Position numbers and translations under genes: made by a program
DNA from: a virus
Strand: one strand, 5' to 3'
Length of the DNA: 37,762 nucleotides
IMG/VR virus record: IMGVR_UViG_3300007533_000007
Span: 1-37,762 of that record
Shown: in pieces, positions 23,310 through 30,265 of the stretch
How the letters are laid out: each line of letters begins with the position of its first letter
Position numbering within the stretch: the first letter of the stretch is position 1
The notes under the pieces: model-generated
What the model saw: only the letters and a program-made list of their open reading frames with translations
Databases searched by the model: none
Told to the model about the DNA's origin: nothing

Positions 23310-24842
23310 TCAGCTGCCGTTAACAATATCTTTAAGCTCTCGGTCAAAATCAGATGATCTTGTCTTTCGGGCCTGCCTGCTTTCAATGACTTGCTGGAGT
23401 TCCTCTTCTTCGTAATTGATATTGTAATGATCCAGCCATTCTTTGACCGCATCCAGAATAGCCGTCTTGTCAGCAGGAACCGTTTCCATTCCAAACAAGC
23501 CATCTTTAAGTGCGGTAATACGTTTCTCCACGTCTATCGGCATAAAGTCGGTCGTACGCTCTACTTTAGCCTGTCCCCAAATCTGTCGGTTTGCCCCCAT
23601 TTCCTCAACTGTAACCTCTTCACCCGACATGTCGAAGCTGCGCGCTGGGAAATAGGTTTGCTCGGTTATCCAGAACGCGAAGTTCTCGGCCTCGTCAACC
23701 GTGCCGGCCAATAGTTGCAAAAACGCCCCAATACCTTTGCTAAGGTCTTGCCGAACTTCGGTCGCCGTGCGCTCGCGGGCCGAATCCGAGTACTGCTGAA
23801 ATGCTACATATAAGAAATGCTCTACCTTTTGTTTGAGGCTCTCCTGTAGCTTCTCTGCAGGCGCTGTCGCCGGGGCGATGTAGTCATGGGTATTACTTGA
23901 ATCCGGATCATTCTGCAACACACTTGACCCTTCCTTAAGTTTTTCCACCACCTTTTCGTAAAGCTCATCCTTCCCAACCACGTTAAGGCGCGGGAAACAA
24001 GCTACCCACTCCAAAAAGTCTTTGGCAGACTCCTTGTTAAATATAGCGTTGTTCTTTTTGGCGAGGTTATACCCTACATATCTTCGAAGGGGCAGCTTAA
24101 ACCGGCGAATAGGAAGCGTCTGATTGCCGTTGCTGTCCTCGTAATAGTAAGGGCCACCGTCAATCTCCCGTATCGTAACCTCATCATCCTTTCGCGGGTC
24201 ATCAAAGGTCTTTACTTCCCTTTTGTACTGCGTCCATCCGTCAAGGAAATACACAAAACAACAATCCTCATATTCGGCCAAATCCTGTATGCTACTACGA
24301 TCATATATCTGGTCACGTACCTTCACCTGAACAAGACGCCCACTTTCATCATCCACCCAGTCTATAACATCCACCGGGTTTAGCAGGCGTGTGCGAGTCG
24401 GCATATCCCGGCGCCCCTGCCCTTCGACAAGGACCCAAAGCCATTGATTCACGACAAGATCAATAGTAGCCTGTTTCCACAATGTTCCCCAATTCATGCC
24501 CCGACCGTCGGCATTCTGTTGTATGGCGTGAGCTATCGTATCGGCTTCATCCGGGTCTCCAAGCCCGTCGTTTTGCCCCTCATCCTGCCACACCCGTATA
24601 GTCTTATCATCTACCGCATACAGGTAGCCAGCCAGCGTATCGGCTATGTGGCCAAAAAAAGGCGTGTAGTCAGATATATTCTTTCGTTCCTCGTAAGCTT
24701 CGCTAGCCTCGCCCATTGCCCGCTTTTGCAGGTAAGTATCCAGCTTATCCAATATTTCGGCGTTATAATGATCCTGTGTGTAAACCCATTTGGGTTCCCA
24801 TTCATTGTAGACAGGGTGTGTAGCATCAAACCAATGACTCAT
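23310..24842 (-). CDS. Portal protein
   Basis: 510 residues. It carries the SPP1 gp6/DUF1073-like pattern: 'NISDYTPFFGHIADTLAGYL' early, a wing with 'LLNPVDVIDWVDDESGRLVQ', 'YVGYNLAKKNNAIFNKESAK' and stem helices near 'YSDSARERTATEVRQDLSKG' typical of portal clip/stem regions. It overlaps the terminase by 4 bp. It forms the DNA channel at one capsid vertex. Bases 23268-23309 after it are an uninformative short gap. Confidence 0.88.
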   Translation of the reverse strand: MSHWFDATHPVYNEWEPKWVYTQDHYNAEILDKLDTYLQKRAMGEASEAYEERKNISDYTPFFGHIADTLAGYLYAVDDKTIRVWQDEGQNDGLGDPDEADTIAHAIQQNADGRGMNWGTLWKQATIDLVVNQWLWVLVEGQGRRDMPTRTRLLNPVDVIDWVDDESGRLVQVKVRDQIYDRSSIQDLAEYEDCCFVYFLDGWTQYKREVKTFDDPRKDDEVTIREIDGGPYYYEDSNGNQTLPIRRFKLPLRRYVGYNLAKKNNAIFNKESAKDFLEWVACFPRLNVVGKDELYEKVVEKLKEGSSVLQNDPDSSNTHDYIAPATAPAEKLQESLKQKVEHFLYVAFQQYSDSARERTATEVRQDLSKGIGAFLQLLAGTVDEAENFAFWITEQTYFPARSFDMSGEEVTVEEMGANRQIWGQAKVERTTDFMPIDVEKRITALKDGLFGMETVPADKTAILDAVKEWLDHYNINYEEEELQQVIESRQARKTRSSDFDRELKDIVNGS

Positions 24843-26068
24843 AAGTGTACGGTATCGCCGCCCTTTGTAGTTGTATGTTTATCTTCCAGGTAGCTGCAAA
24901 TATATCGCATTGCATCACAATGATGAAAAGACTGCTTATCTTCTATCTTTTCGGTCGGTTTGTTCTGATCGTCAAGCTCCCGGCTGTATGACTCCAGGTC
25001 GCTTATTAGTTCCTTCAGGTCGTCAAATACAATAAGCCTACCTGCCTTAAATAACGAATATACGCGGTCAATACCAACCTCAACATCTTTTATCGGCGGT
25101 TTATGAATATACAACCTACCTGCCTTAAACTCATCTCGCCACTGGTCTTCGCTCCAACTTCCCCCGTAAGCCGTGTATCCGTTGCGCGATCCCGTTATCG
25201 ATTTTGCGTGTTCGGCAGCTGTCTTACCCCCATCCTTGTAACTGTCATAAGCATACAGGGTATGGTCTTCATGGTCCTCTGCTATATACACACACACGGT
25301 ATTAACCCCTCCGAAGTCAAGTCCTATATACCTTTTCCATCCCGGCGGCACGCTAAAACGCTTACACTTGTTTTTCTCGTCAAAACAGTCGTAGATCATA
25401 CCAGCCGGCCGCTCAAAGATTCCTTTGTACATCATATTAAACTTCCAGCGTGGCATATGATCTTGCTGACGGCGGTATTCCTCTTCGGGAAATGCGGGGT
25501 TTGTCAGGCTGTCGAACTGTATAAGTTCAATATATTCGCCGTCGGCCTTGTCGTGTATTTCGCTTTTAAGCCATCCTAAAACGTACGGAGTGGTGGTTAT
25601 AAGTGCTCTTCCCTGGTGGATACTAAGGCGGCGTATGATAGCTTCCCAACTACCATACTTGAATTTCTTCTGCCCGGCCTCGTCAAGCCAAGCTGCTTTA
25701 GCCGTTGCGCTTTCCAGAGAGTCGGGGTCCTGTGCGTGTCCGAAAAAGATATTGGCCTTTATCCCCCCGGTGTCAAGCTGGAATATACGGTCTCCTTTTT
25801 GGTAATTGCCGAACGGGTCAAATATCTTCAGGAATTCAGGTAATACTTTCTTCTGCATCAGCGGATAAGTAGGCGCCGCAACTATATAATCCCCCTTGCC
25901 TTTGCGCTTTATTTCGTTCTTAAGCCATAGAGGACCTGTTACCGTCTTGCCTGATTGGGTTCCTGCCAGAAGTAATATAAAGCGTGCGGTACTGTTTAAG
26001 GCCTGCCATTGGCCTTTATGAGCCTTAAATACATACTTGTCGTCTCTAATCTTCTGTATCGGGTTCAT
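24839..26068 (-). CDS. terL: Terminase large subunit
   Basis: 409 residues from ATG 26068 (MNPIQKIRDDKYVF); ATG 26101 is an alternative that would overlap the small subunit more. Walker A 'LAGTQSGKT' lies near residue 40, the 'YPLMQKK' segment follows, Walker B with catalytic Glu is 'AAWLDEAGQ', and 'ALITTTPYVLGW' is the coupling motif III. The RNase H-type nuclease begins 'YIGLDFGGVNTV'. It pumps and cuts DNA at the portal. The packaging type (cos or headful) is not visible here; the circular permutation argues for headful or a circularised assembly. Confidence 0.93.
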   Translation of the reverse strand: MNPIQKIRDDKYVFKAHKGQWQALNSTARFILLLAGTQSGKTVTGPLWLKNEIKRKGKGDYIVAAPTYPLMQKKVLPEFLKIFDPFGNYQKGDRIFQLDTGGIKANIFFGHAQDPDSLESATAKAAWLDEAGQKKFKYGSWEAIIRRLSIHQGRALITTTPYVLGWLKSEIHDKADGEYIELIQFDSLTNPAFPEEEYRRQQDHMPRWKFNMMYKGIFERPAGMIYDCFDEKNKCKRFSVPPGWKRYIGLDFGGVNTVCVYIAEDHEDHTLYAYDSYKDGGKTAAEHAKSITGSRNGYTAYGGSWSEDQWRDEFKAGRLYIHKPPIKDVEVGIDRVYSLFKAGRLIVFDDLKELISDLESYSRELDDQNKPTEKIEDKQSFHHCDAMRYICSYLEDKHTTTKGGDTVHL

Positions 26069-26405
26069 ACTCTTCGGTAAGTGCGTCAAACAGGGATACA
26101 TTCAGGTCGCCCCCCAAGTCTACCCTGTCGCCGTAGCCTCTTTGCCGTCCTTTTGTGCGCAGGTAGAACTTCAATGCTTTAAAATGGTCTTTGTGGTCTT
26201 TGTCCCCTACAAGCTCCATCAGCCGGTTTTCGGCCTTGTCCAGATTGGCCTCGTTTACTGAATCGTATTCCTGTTTTACCTTGTCGCTTTCTGTAATGCG
26301 ATTGTGGACAGTTGTACGCGAACATCCCAAAGAACGCGCCGCAGCTGATATATTCCCCTCTGTCTTTTCAAGAGCGTCTATTATTTGCTTGTCAGTGTAT
26401 GCCAT
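26046..26405 (-). CDS. terS: Terminase small subunit
   Basis: 119 residues. 'NISAAARSLGCSRTTVHNRI' (about 14-33) is a helix-turn-helix of the type that binds the packaging site, followed by an oligomerisation helix (EANLDKAENRLMELVGD) and an acidic tail. It overlaps the large subunit reading frame. 'KALKFYLRTKGRQRGYGDRV' resembles the C-terminal part of TerS homologues. Confidence 0.88.
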   Translation of the reverse strand: MAYTDKQIIDALEKTEGNISAAARSLGCSRTTVHNRITESDKVKQEYDSVNEANLDKAENRLMELVGDKDHKDHFKALKFYLRTKGRQRGYGDRVDLGGDLNVSLFDALTEEYEPDTED

Positions 26406-26426
26406 CGCGTGCGAATGTCCAATTTG

Positions 26427-26507
26427 TCAGGCCCCATGATAGACCAGTTCTGTTATGATGATGTACAATACCATTATTGAAATTATAGAACCTATTATAA
26501 TATACAT
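26427..26507 (-). CDS. Tiny membrane peptide, 26 residues
   Basis: ATG at 26507 overlaps the stop of the next upstream gene as TAATG. The product, MYIIIGSIISIMVLYIIITE plus 6 residues, is almost entirely one membrane segment. Such peptides are easily missed; the coupling and clean hydrophobic content support a real gene. Its function is unknown; effects on the host membrane would be typical. Confidence 0.55.
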   Translation of the reverse strand: MYIIIGSIISIMVLYIIITELVYHGA

Positions 26508-26698
26508 TAATTCCTAAACCTGCTGATATACATTAGAGCACGTTCAAATATTTGCCTTGTTATATCTATCCAATCTGTTGCTACTACAATGTACCCCTTC
26601 CAGCTCTTTTCGTTTACTTCTGTAGACGTAATCTTGCATATTTCTTTCCCGTCTTTGTCATGAACTATGATATTTTCAAAGTTTTCTTTTACGGGCAT
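26507..26698 (-). CDS. Small hypothetical protein, 63 residues
   Basis: It starts MPVKENFENIIVHDKDGKEI, with a beta hairpin-like first half and 'DITRQIFERALMYISRFRN' as a C-terminal helix. It is separated by 1 bp from the upstream membrane protein gene and coupled to the tiny peptide downstream. Not recognised. Confidence 0.65.
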   Translation of the reverse strand: MPVKENFENIIVHDKDGKEICKITSTEVNEKSWKGYIVVATDWIDITRQIFERALMYISRFRN

Positions 26699-26699
26699 A

Positions 26700-26912
26700 T
26701 CAGTTCAGCATTTCTTGCGGGAATTCTACATCTTGTTCCTGTTCCCATTTTATTTGATCTGCTACGTCCTGTATGGTGTCTTTATACCCGTTCCAGTCCT
26801 TGCATGCCCTCCACCCCTCATTGAAGCCGTCGCGGTATCCTATGCGGTTACCCAGGTAGGCGGCGGCACAATATCCAGCTAGTGTTCCAAGTATAGCAAA
26901 AAAGTATGTCAT
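26700..26912 (-). CDS. Small single-span membrane protein, 70 residues
   Basis: The N-terminal hydrophobic segment (MTYFFAILGTLAGYCAAAYL) is followed by 'GNRIGYRDGFNEGWRACKDW' and an acidic soluble tail. This 'GxxxGYxDGFxxGW' pattern after one membrane span is common in small phage proteins of unknown role. It is transcribed just ahead of the packaging genes. Confidence 0.7.
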   Translation of the reverse strand: MTYFFAILGTLAGYCAAAYLGNRIGYRDGFNEGWRACKDWNGYKDTIQDVADQIKWEQEQDVEFPQEMLN

Positions 26913-26951
26913 ACCTAATTATAGTTAAATTCAGGGTTAATTGCATGTAGA

Positions 26952-27329
26952 TCATAATTTAGACAGAACAAGTATTGCCAACCCCAATAGTACGATTCCT
27001 ATCAGGATCGCTATCCAGTCGCCGGGGCGCATGTGTAGGTTTATTCCTCGCATTTTTGCTCCTTCACCATTTATTGATCTGTAATAATAATATCTATAAG
27101 TAGAGTCGAAACCATCTTCCATACTTCCTATACAATTCCCTACCTTAAATGCCTCTGGATCAATGGGATTAGATGCCCCATCACGAGTTTTAACACATAA
27201 ATCACCAATTTCTGCTCCAGCCCGCCTCTCCTCATATTCTATTTCGTCAACTATCCCCCACCCCCTCGGTCTGTTACCTATTGCGTCCGGGTTTACTCCG
27301 AATTTTTTAATTACATCTTCCTTATCCAT
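26952..27329 (-). CDS. Tail-anchored hypothetical protein, 125 residues
   Basis: A soluble, charged body (start MDKEDVIKKFGVNPDAIGNR) ends in a membrane segment 'WIAILIGIVLLGLAILVLSK', so it should be inserted by its C-terminus. GGAGAT stands before the ATG. The body contains 'RRAGAEIGDLCVKTRDGASN' and a tyrosine run. The family is not recognised. Gaps on both sides (26913-26951, 27330-27459) hold no gene I can support. Confidence 0.7.
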   Translation of the reverse strand: MDKEDVIKKFGVNPDAIGNRPRGWGIVDEIEYEERRAGAEIGDLCVKTRDGASNPIDPEAFKVGNCIGSMEDGFDSTYRYYYYRSINGEGAKMRGINLHMRPGDWIAILIGIVLLGLAILVLSKL

Positions 27330-27459
27330 ATCTCCTCTGTTTGGTTTCAGTTCTTATGATGTTATACATAAATATATCTTCCGGATTCCTTTTCTTTTAG
27401 GTACCACCTATAACTTATATCATCGTTTTACTTTATCACCGGATGCAGGATAATATGAT

Positions 27460-27724
27460 GTTATTCAAACAACGGGCTACTTGCCTTTAAGTTCAAGAAC
27501 AACGTTTCCAGATTTTGTAATCTGCTGGACCTGAAATACAAGCCCATTGATTTCGACTTCTTTCCCTTTTTCGGGCAAGTTGCCAATTGTCCCGCTATCT
27601 ACTTCACCAGATTTTATTTTTGAACTAAGTCTATCAGATAGTTCATCAAATTCTCCGGTCGTTGCTTCTAATATTTCTCCGTCTTTTCGTGTCTGCATAA
27701 TTAGTGCCTCGTTGTTTGAATAAC
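27460..27724. repeat. Perfect 15-bp inverted repeats flanking one small gene
   Basis: GTTATTCAAACAACG at 27460-27474 is the exact reverse complement of CGTTGTTTGAATAAC at 27710-27724. The pair brackets the 73-residue gene (27477-27698) almost to its ends. No duplicated target bases flank it. In RNA it would form a long-range stem closing the whole transcript of the gene; as DNA it resembles the ends of a minimal mobile cassette. Confidence 0.85.
27477..27698 (-). CDS. Small hypothetical protein within the inverted-repeat cassette
   Basis: 73 residues, starting MQTRKDGEILEATTGEFDEL and including 'LPEKGKEVEINGLVFQVQQI' and 'SGNVVLELKGK' in a beta-rich C-terminal half. It looks like a real, soluble small protein. 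It is enclosed by 15-bp inverted repeats. Family unknown. Confidence 0.65.
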   Translation of the reverse strand: MQTRKDGEILEATTGEFDELSDRLSSKIKSGEVDSGTIGNLPEKGKEVEINGLVFQVQQITKSGNVVLELKGK

Positions 27725-27805
27725 AAGCAAATCAAGCTGACCGGCTACAAACCTGTCAAATATCATTACCTGTAATTAGTGTTTTAGTTTAAATAAAATT
27801 CATAT

Positions 27806-27958
27806 TCAGTTATCCCCAAAATGTTCGGTTAAGTCTGCGCACCGTATCCGTTCGGCTGCCTCGATACATGCGTAGTCGTGTCCCGGATGTCCGAAGTCCC
27901 CTAAAATCATCGCAAGTTCCCGGTTATCCATGTTGCGTACCTTGTCCATCATCTGCAT
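27806..27958 (-). CDS. Small hypothetical protein, 50 residues
   Basis: ATG at 27958 is preceded by AGGA. The protein contains 'MDNRELAMILGDFGHPGHDY' and 'CIEAAERIRCADL', the style of a conserved small phage protein with His and Cys residues. Internal ATG codons could also serve as starts. It is too short for a firm assignment. Confidence 0.6.
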   Translation of the reverse strand: MQMMDKVRNMDNRELAMILGDFGHPGHDYACIEAAERIRCADLTEHFGDN

Positions 27959-27961
27959 TTC

Positions 27962-28033
27962 CTAAGAAAGCCGTTCAATAAAATCCTTTGATGGCTCATC
28001 TTCCCATTCGTTTATTTTGTTTGGTCCGCTCAC
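27962..28033 (-). CDS. Tiny 23-residue frame coupled to the ASCH-like gene
   Basis: GTG at 28033 overlaps the stop of the upstream gene (GTGA). The product starts MSGPNKINEWEDEPSKDFIE and ends at 27962, 3 bp before the 50-residue gene. It may be a coupling minicistron or the remnant of a longer gene. Confidence 0.4.
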   Translation of the reverse strand: MSGPNKINEWEDEPSKDFIERLS

Positions 28034-28710
28034 TTATCCTCCTTCACTTCAAATTCGATTACCCACACCCAGGGATTGCTTTCCCAGCTGTACCCTCTAT
28101 CTGCGTTGATGGAATCCCAAAGCTCATGAAACAATTCTTTAGAAGTCATAATGGTCTTCCCAAGGCTATCATCTACGCCTTCTGCCTGAGCATCTTTATT
28201 TGATATATCCTGCACCCGCTCCACGCGGACATCAGTTACAAGTAGTTGAATGCGGGAGGCCCCGCGTGGCATGTGAATAGATGGCTTCCAAGGCATATAT
28301 CCTTTGTCTTCGTACTCCTCTGCAAGCCGTTCAGACAGATCGATCTCCTTATAATGCCCTTCTACGGGCCACATCCGACCAACATTGACTTTATTTCCCG
28401 TTTTGTATTCTACAGTCCATTCTCCATCGTCCGGATCTTGCCTAATCGGCTTCCATGTCTCACGTACCCAAAGTTCATCGCCGGGCTTACCGTATGGGCA
28501 GTTTAATTTATGTCCTCCCCACTTATCTCCGTCGTCATCCTCACTATAGCACAAAAATTCCTGGTTGTCCTCGGACCAGTACGGGTCACAAAATCCATCT
28601 TTAAGCTTAATAACTCTACGCGTCTGCGTCTTTCGCCCGTCCAGGATAGCACGGATCATTTCGCTGTTAAAAATGATCGGCTTTTCGTTTACTTCGGTTG
28701 TGGTTGTCAT
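28030..28710 (-). CDS. ASCH/PUA-like phage protein
   Basis: 226 residues. It has the hallmarks of a common phage family with an ASCH-like fold: 'MIRAILDGRKTQTRRVIKLK', 'GDELWVRETWKP', 'MPRGASRIQLLVTDVRVERV', 'DISNKDAQAEGV' and 'LWDSINADRGYSWESNPWVW'. ASCH/PUA-like domains bind RNA or nucleotides; the exact role in phages is unsettled. It is coupled by ATGA to the duplicated gene upstream. Confidence 0.8.
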   Translation of the reverse strand: MTTTTEVNEKPIIFNSEMIRAILDGRKTQTRRVIKLKDGFCDPYWSEDNQEFLCYSEDDDGDKWGGHKLNCPYGKPGDELWVRETWKPIRQDPDDGEWTVEYKTGNKVNVGRMWPVEGHYKEIDLSERLAEEYEDKGYMPWKPSIHMPRGASRIQLLVTDVRVERVQDISNKDAQAEGVDDSLGKTIMTSKELFHELWDSINADRGYSWESNPWVWVIEFEVKEDK

Positions 28711-29114
28711 ACCGTTACCTCCCGTGCATCTATTACCGTTCCGTCGTCGAAATGGGATTGGTCGAAAGGGTAGACGCCGAGATCAAGCAGATTAATATCA
28801 ATAATCCCTATTTCTGAATTTGCTATACATTCCTTTGTGATAATTTTAATTGCTCCTTGTCTTGTCACCTCCTCATAATATGTTTTACTATCTGCACCTA
28901 AATGAGCCATCAATTCCTCATCCGTCATGCTTTCTATAGGGCGGGCGATGAGAGTGCAATATACAATCCTGATTGTTTCTGTATCCTTCTCATCTTCAAT
29001 ATGTCCAATAATCATATCGCCACAGATGCCAACTATATCCCAGTCCCATCCCCCAGGGTCCCTGAACTTAAATTTTCCATTCGCAAATAGATGCGGATAA
29101 TCTTTCCATTTCAT
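28707..29114 (-). CDS. Hypothetical phage protein, copy 1 of a mosaic pair
   Basis: 135 residues. It starts MKWKDYPHLFANGKFKFRDP after AGGAGGAGAT and ends 'QSHFDDGTVIDAREVTV'. Both ends and the internal 'LIARPIESMTD' are nearly identical to the gene at 34386-34799, while the rest differs. The family pattern (short beta start, 'RP.ESMT..E', late 'DL.VYP') is common in phages of Bacteroidota-type hosts, without known function. Confidence 0.75.
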   Translation of the reverse strand: MKWKDYPHLFANGKFKFRDPGGWDWDIVGICGDMIIGHIEDEKDTETIRIVYCTLIARPIESMTDEELMAHLGADSKTYYEEVTRQGAIKIITKECIANSEIGIIDINLLDLGVYPFDQSHFDDGTVIDAREVTV

Positions 29115-29185
29115 ATCTCCTCCTTTATCTCGTGTTTACGTATATATACAGTTTCTCTTTAAGCTCCTTCGCTATCCATTCATAA

Positions 29186-29821
29186 TCACTTATAATCGCC
29201 TTGCCTTATAGGTGTATCTATTGCTTCATCAACACCCCATCCTCTATCCAGTCGCATATAAATAGCATTATAATGATCCATTAATCCTTTATCTCTTAGG
29301 AGCAATGTTAGAGGCATTTCCTCACCTTTATACATAACTACCTTTGTATTTCGTCGATTTGCATTATTAACCCTTTGTGTTACAAATCGGCAATTTTCAG
29401 GGAAATATCCTTTATTATTATCGATCCTATCGATTGTTAATTCTTCACTATAACCATTGCCCATAGCCCATTCTTTAAATGATAAATAACTATTTTCCCA
29501 TTCATCACACATATCAATACCCCTATCATGGTACAAGTGTGACTCTGAATGATATGGTTTTGACCTTGTTTTCATGCCACGCCAAATATTATATAACTTC
29601 GTTCCTACTTCCCCATGATGTTCTCCAATAATACAGCCACATGACCTTACTCTATTATGTCTTAAATGTGATAATCTAACCTTTGTTTTATTACCGCAAT
29701 CACATTTGCACAAAAAGGCACGTTGTTTCTGTCCAGATGGTTGTATGAATTCCTTTACTTCTTTTACGACAGTCAACTTGCCATATCTTTCACCAGAATC
29801 GACGCTAATTCTTTTACCCAT
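29186..29821 (-). CDS. HNH-type homing endonuclease-like protein
   Basis: 211 residues. The N-terminal zinc-ribbon-like part has 'GKLTVV' and 'CKCDCGNKTKVRLSHLRHNR' with 'SCGC'. The centre has 'LYNIWRGMKTRS', 'HDRGIDMCDEW' and 'FKEWAMGNGYSEELTIDRID', then 'GYFPENCRFVTQRVNNANRR'. This is a frequent free-standing phage protein with an HNH/AP2-like arrangement that cuts intron-less or rival DNA. It is AT-richer than its neighbours, consistent with insertion. It stands between a possible tiny frame and the NinG-like gene; bases 29115-29185 hold no convincing gene. Confidence 0.7.
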   Translation of the reverse strand: MGKRISVDSGERYGKLTVVKEVKEFIQPSGQKQRAFLCKCDCGNKTKVRLSHLRHNRVRSCGCIIGEHHGEVGTKLYNIWRGMKTRSKPYHSESHLYHDRGIDMCDEWENSYLSFKEWAMGNGYSEELTIDRIDNNKGYFPENCRFVTQRVNNANRRNTKVVMYKGEEMPLTLLLRDKGLMDHYNAIYMRLDRGWGVDEAIDTPIRQGDYK

Positions 29822-29851
29822 TTCGTAAACTTTACATTATTTTTGTGTAAT

Positions 29852-30265
29852 TTACACAATGGTATTACCATCCTCAAGCTCTTCGAGCTTTTTCTTATAC
29901 TTTTTTGCTATTCTCTCGTAATCAGCTTGTGTCCTCTTGCATTTCATTCTCGATTTTATGTAAAGCTGTTTTGCCACATCTTCACCATACCGTTCTTCAA
30001 TGTATTTTTGATGTACTAATTGATTCCCATTGTGGAACCTATTTTCTTGTCTTGACTGAGCATGGCAATTTCGTTCATCATATCGTGTAGCTTCAAACCT
30101 ACGTGATATATAATGACCCGCATCAGCATTTTTCCAATGTATCCATTTACCAGATGTGCAACATTGAACAATCCCTCTATGGTCGGCATCCCTCTTTCTG
30201 ATATACTTAGAAAAGTATCGGTCGGCCTTTTTCTTTGCGTGCTTTTTGGATTTACTTGCTCTCAT
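29852..30265 (-). CDS. ninG: NinG-like recombination protein
   Basis: 137 residues. 'KADRYFSKYIRKRDADHRGI', 'VQCCTSGKWIHWKNADAGHY' and 'FEATRYDERNCHAQSRQENR' with 'NQLVHQKYIEERYG' match the lambda NinG family, a zinc-binding, HNH-related Rap recombinase-type protein that acts on branched DNA in phage recombination. It overlaps the helicase-methyltransferase gene by 4 bp. Confidence 0.8.
   Translation of the reverse strand: MRASKSKKHAKKKADRYFSKYIRKRDADHRGIVQCCTSGKWIHWKNADAGHYISRRFEATRYDERNCHAQSRQENRFHNGNQLVHQKYIEERYGEDVAKQLYIKSRMKCKRTQADYERIAKKYKKKLEELEDGNTIV

Noticed and set aside
23267-23503. A 78-residue minus-strand frame overlapping the end of the portal gene.
   Set aside because: It lies in an alternative frame of the portal C-terminus and looks like a translation of charged helix codons; no independent start signal.
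29115-29185. A possible 24-codon frame (ISDYEWIAKELKEKL) before the mosaic gene copy 1.
   Set aside because: It looks protein-like but has no ATG, GTG or TTG start.
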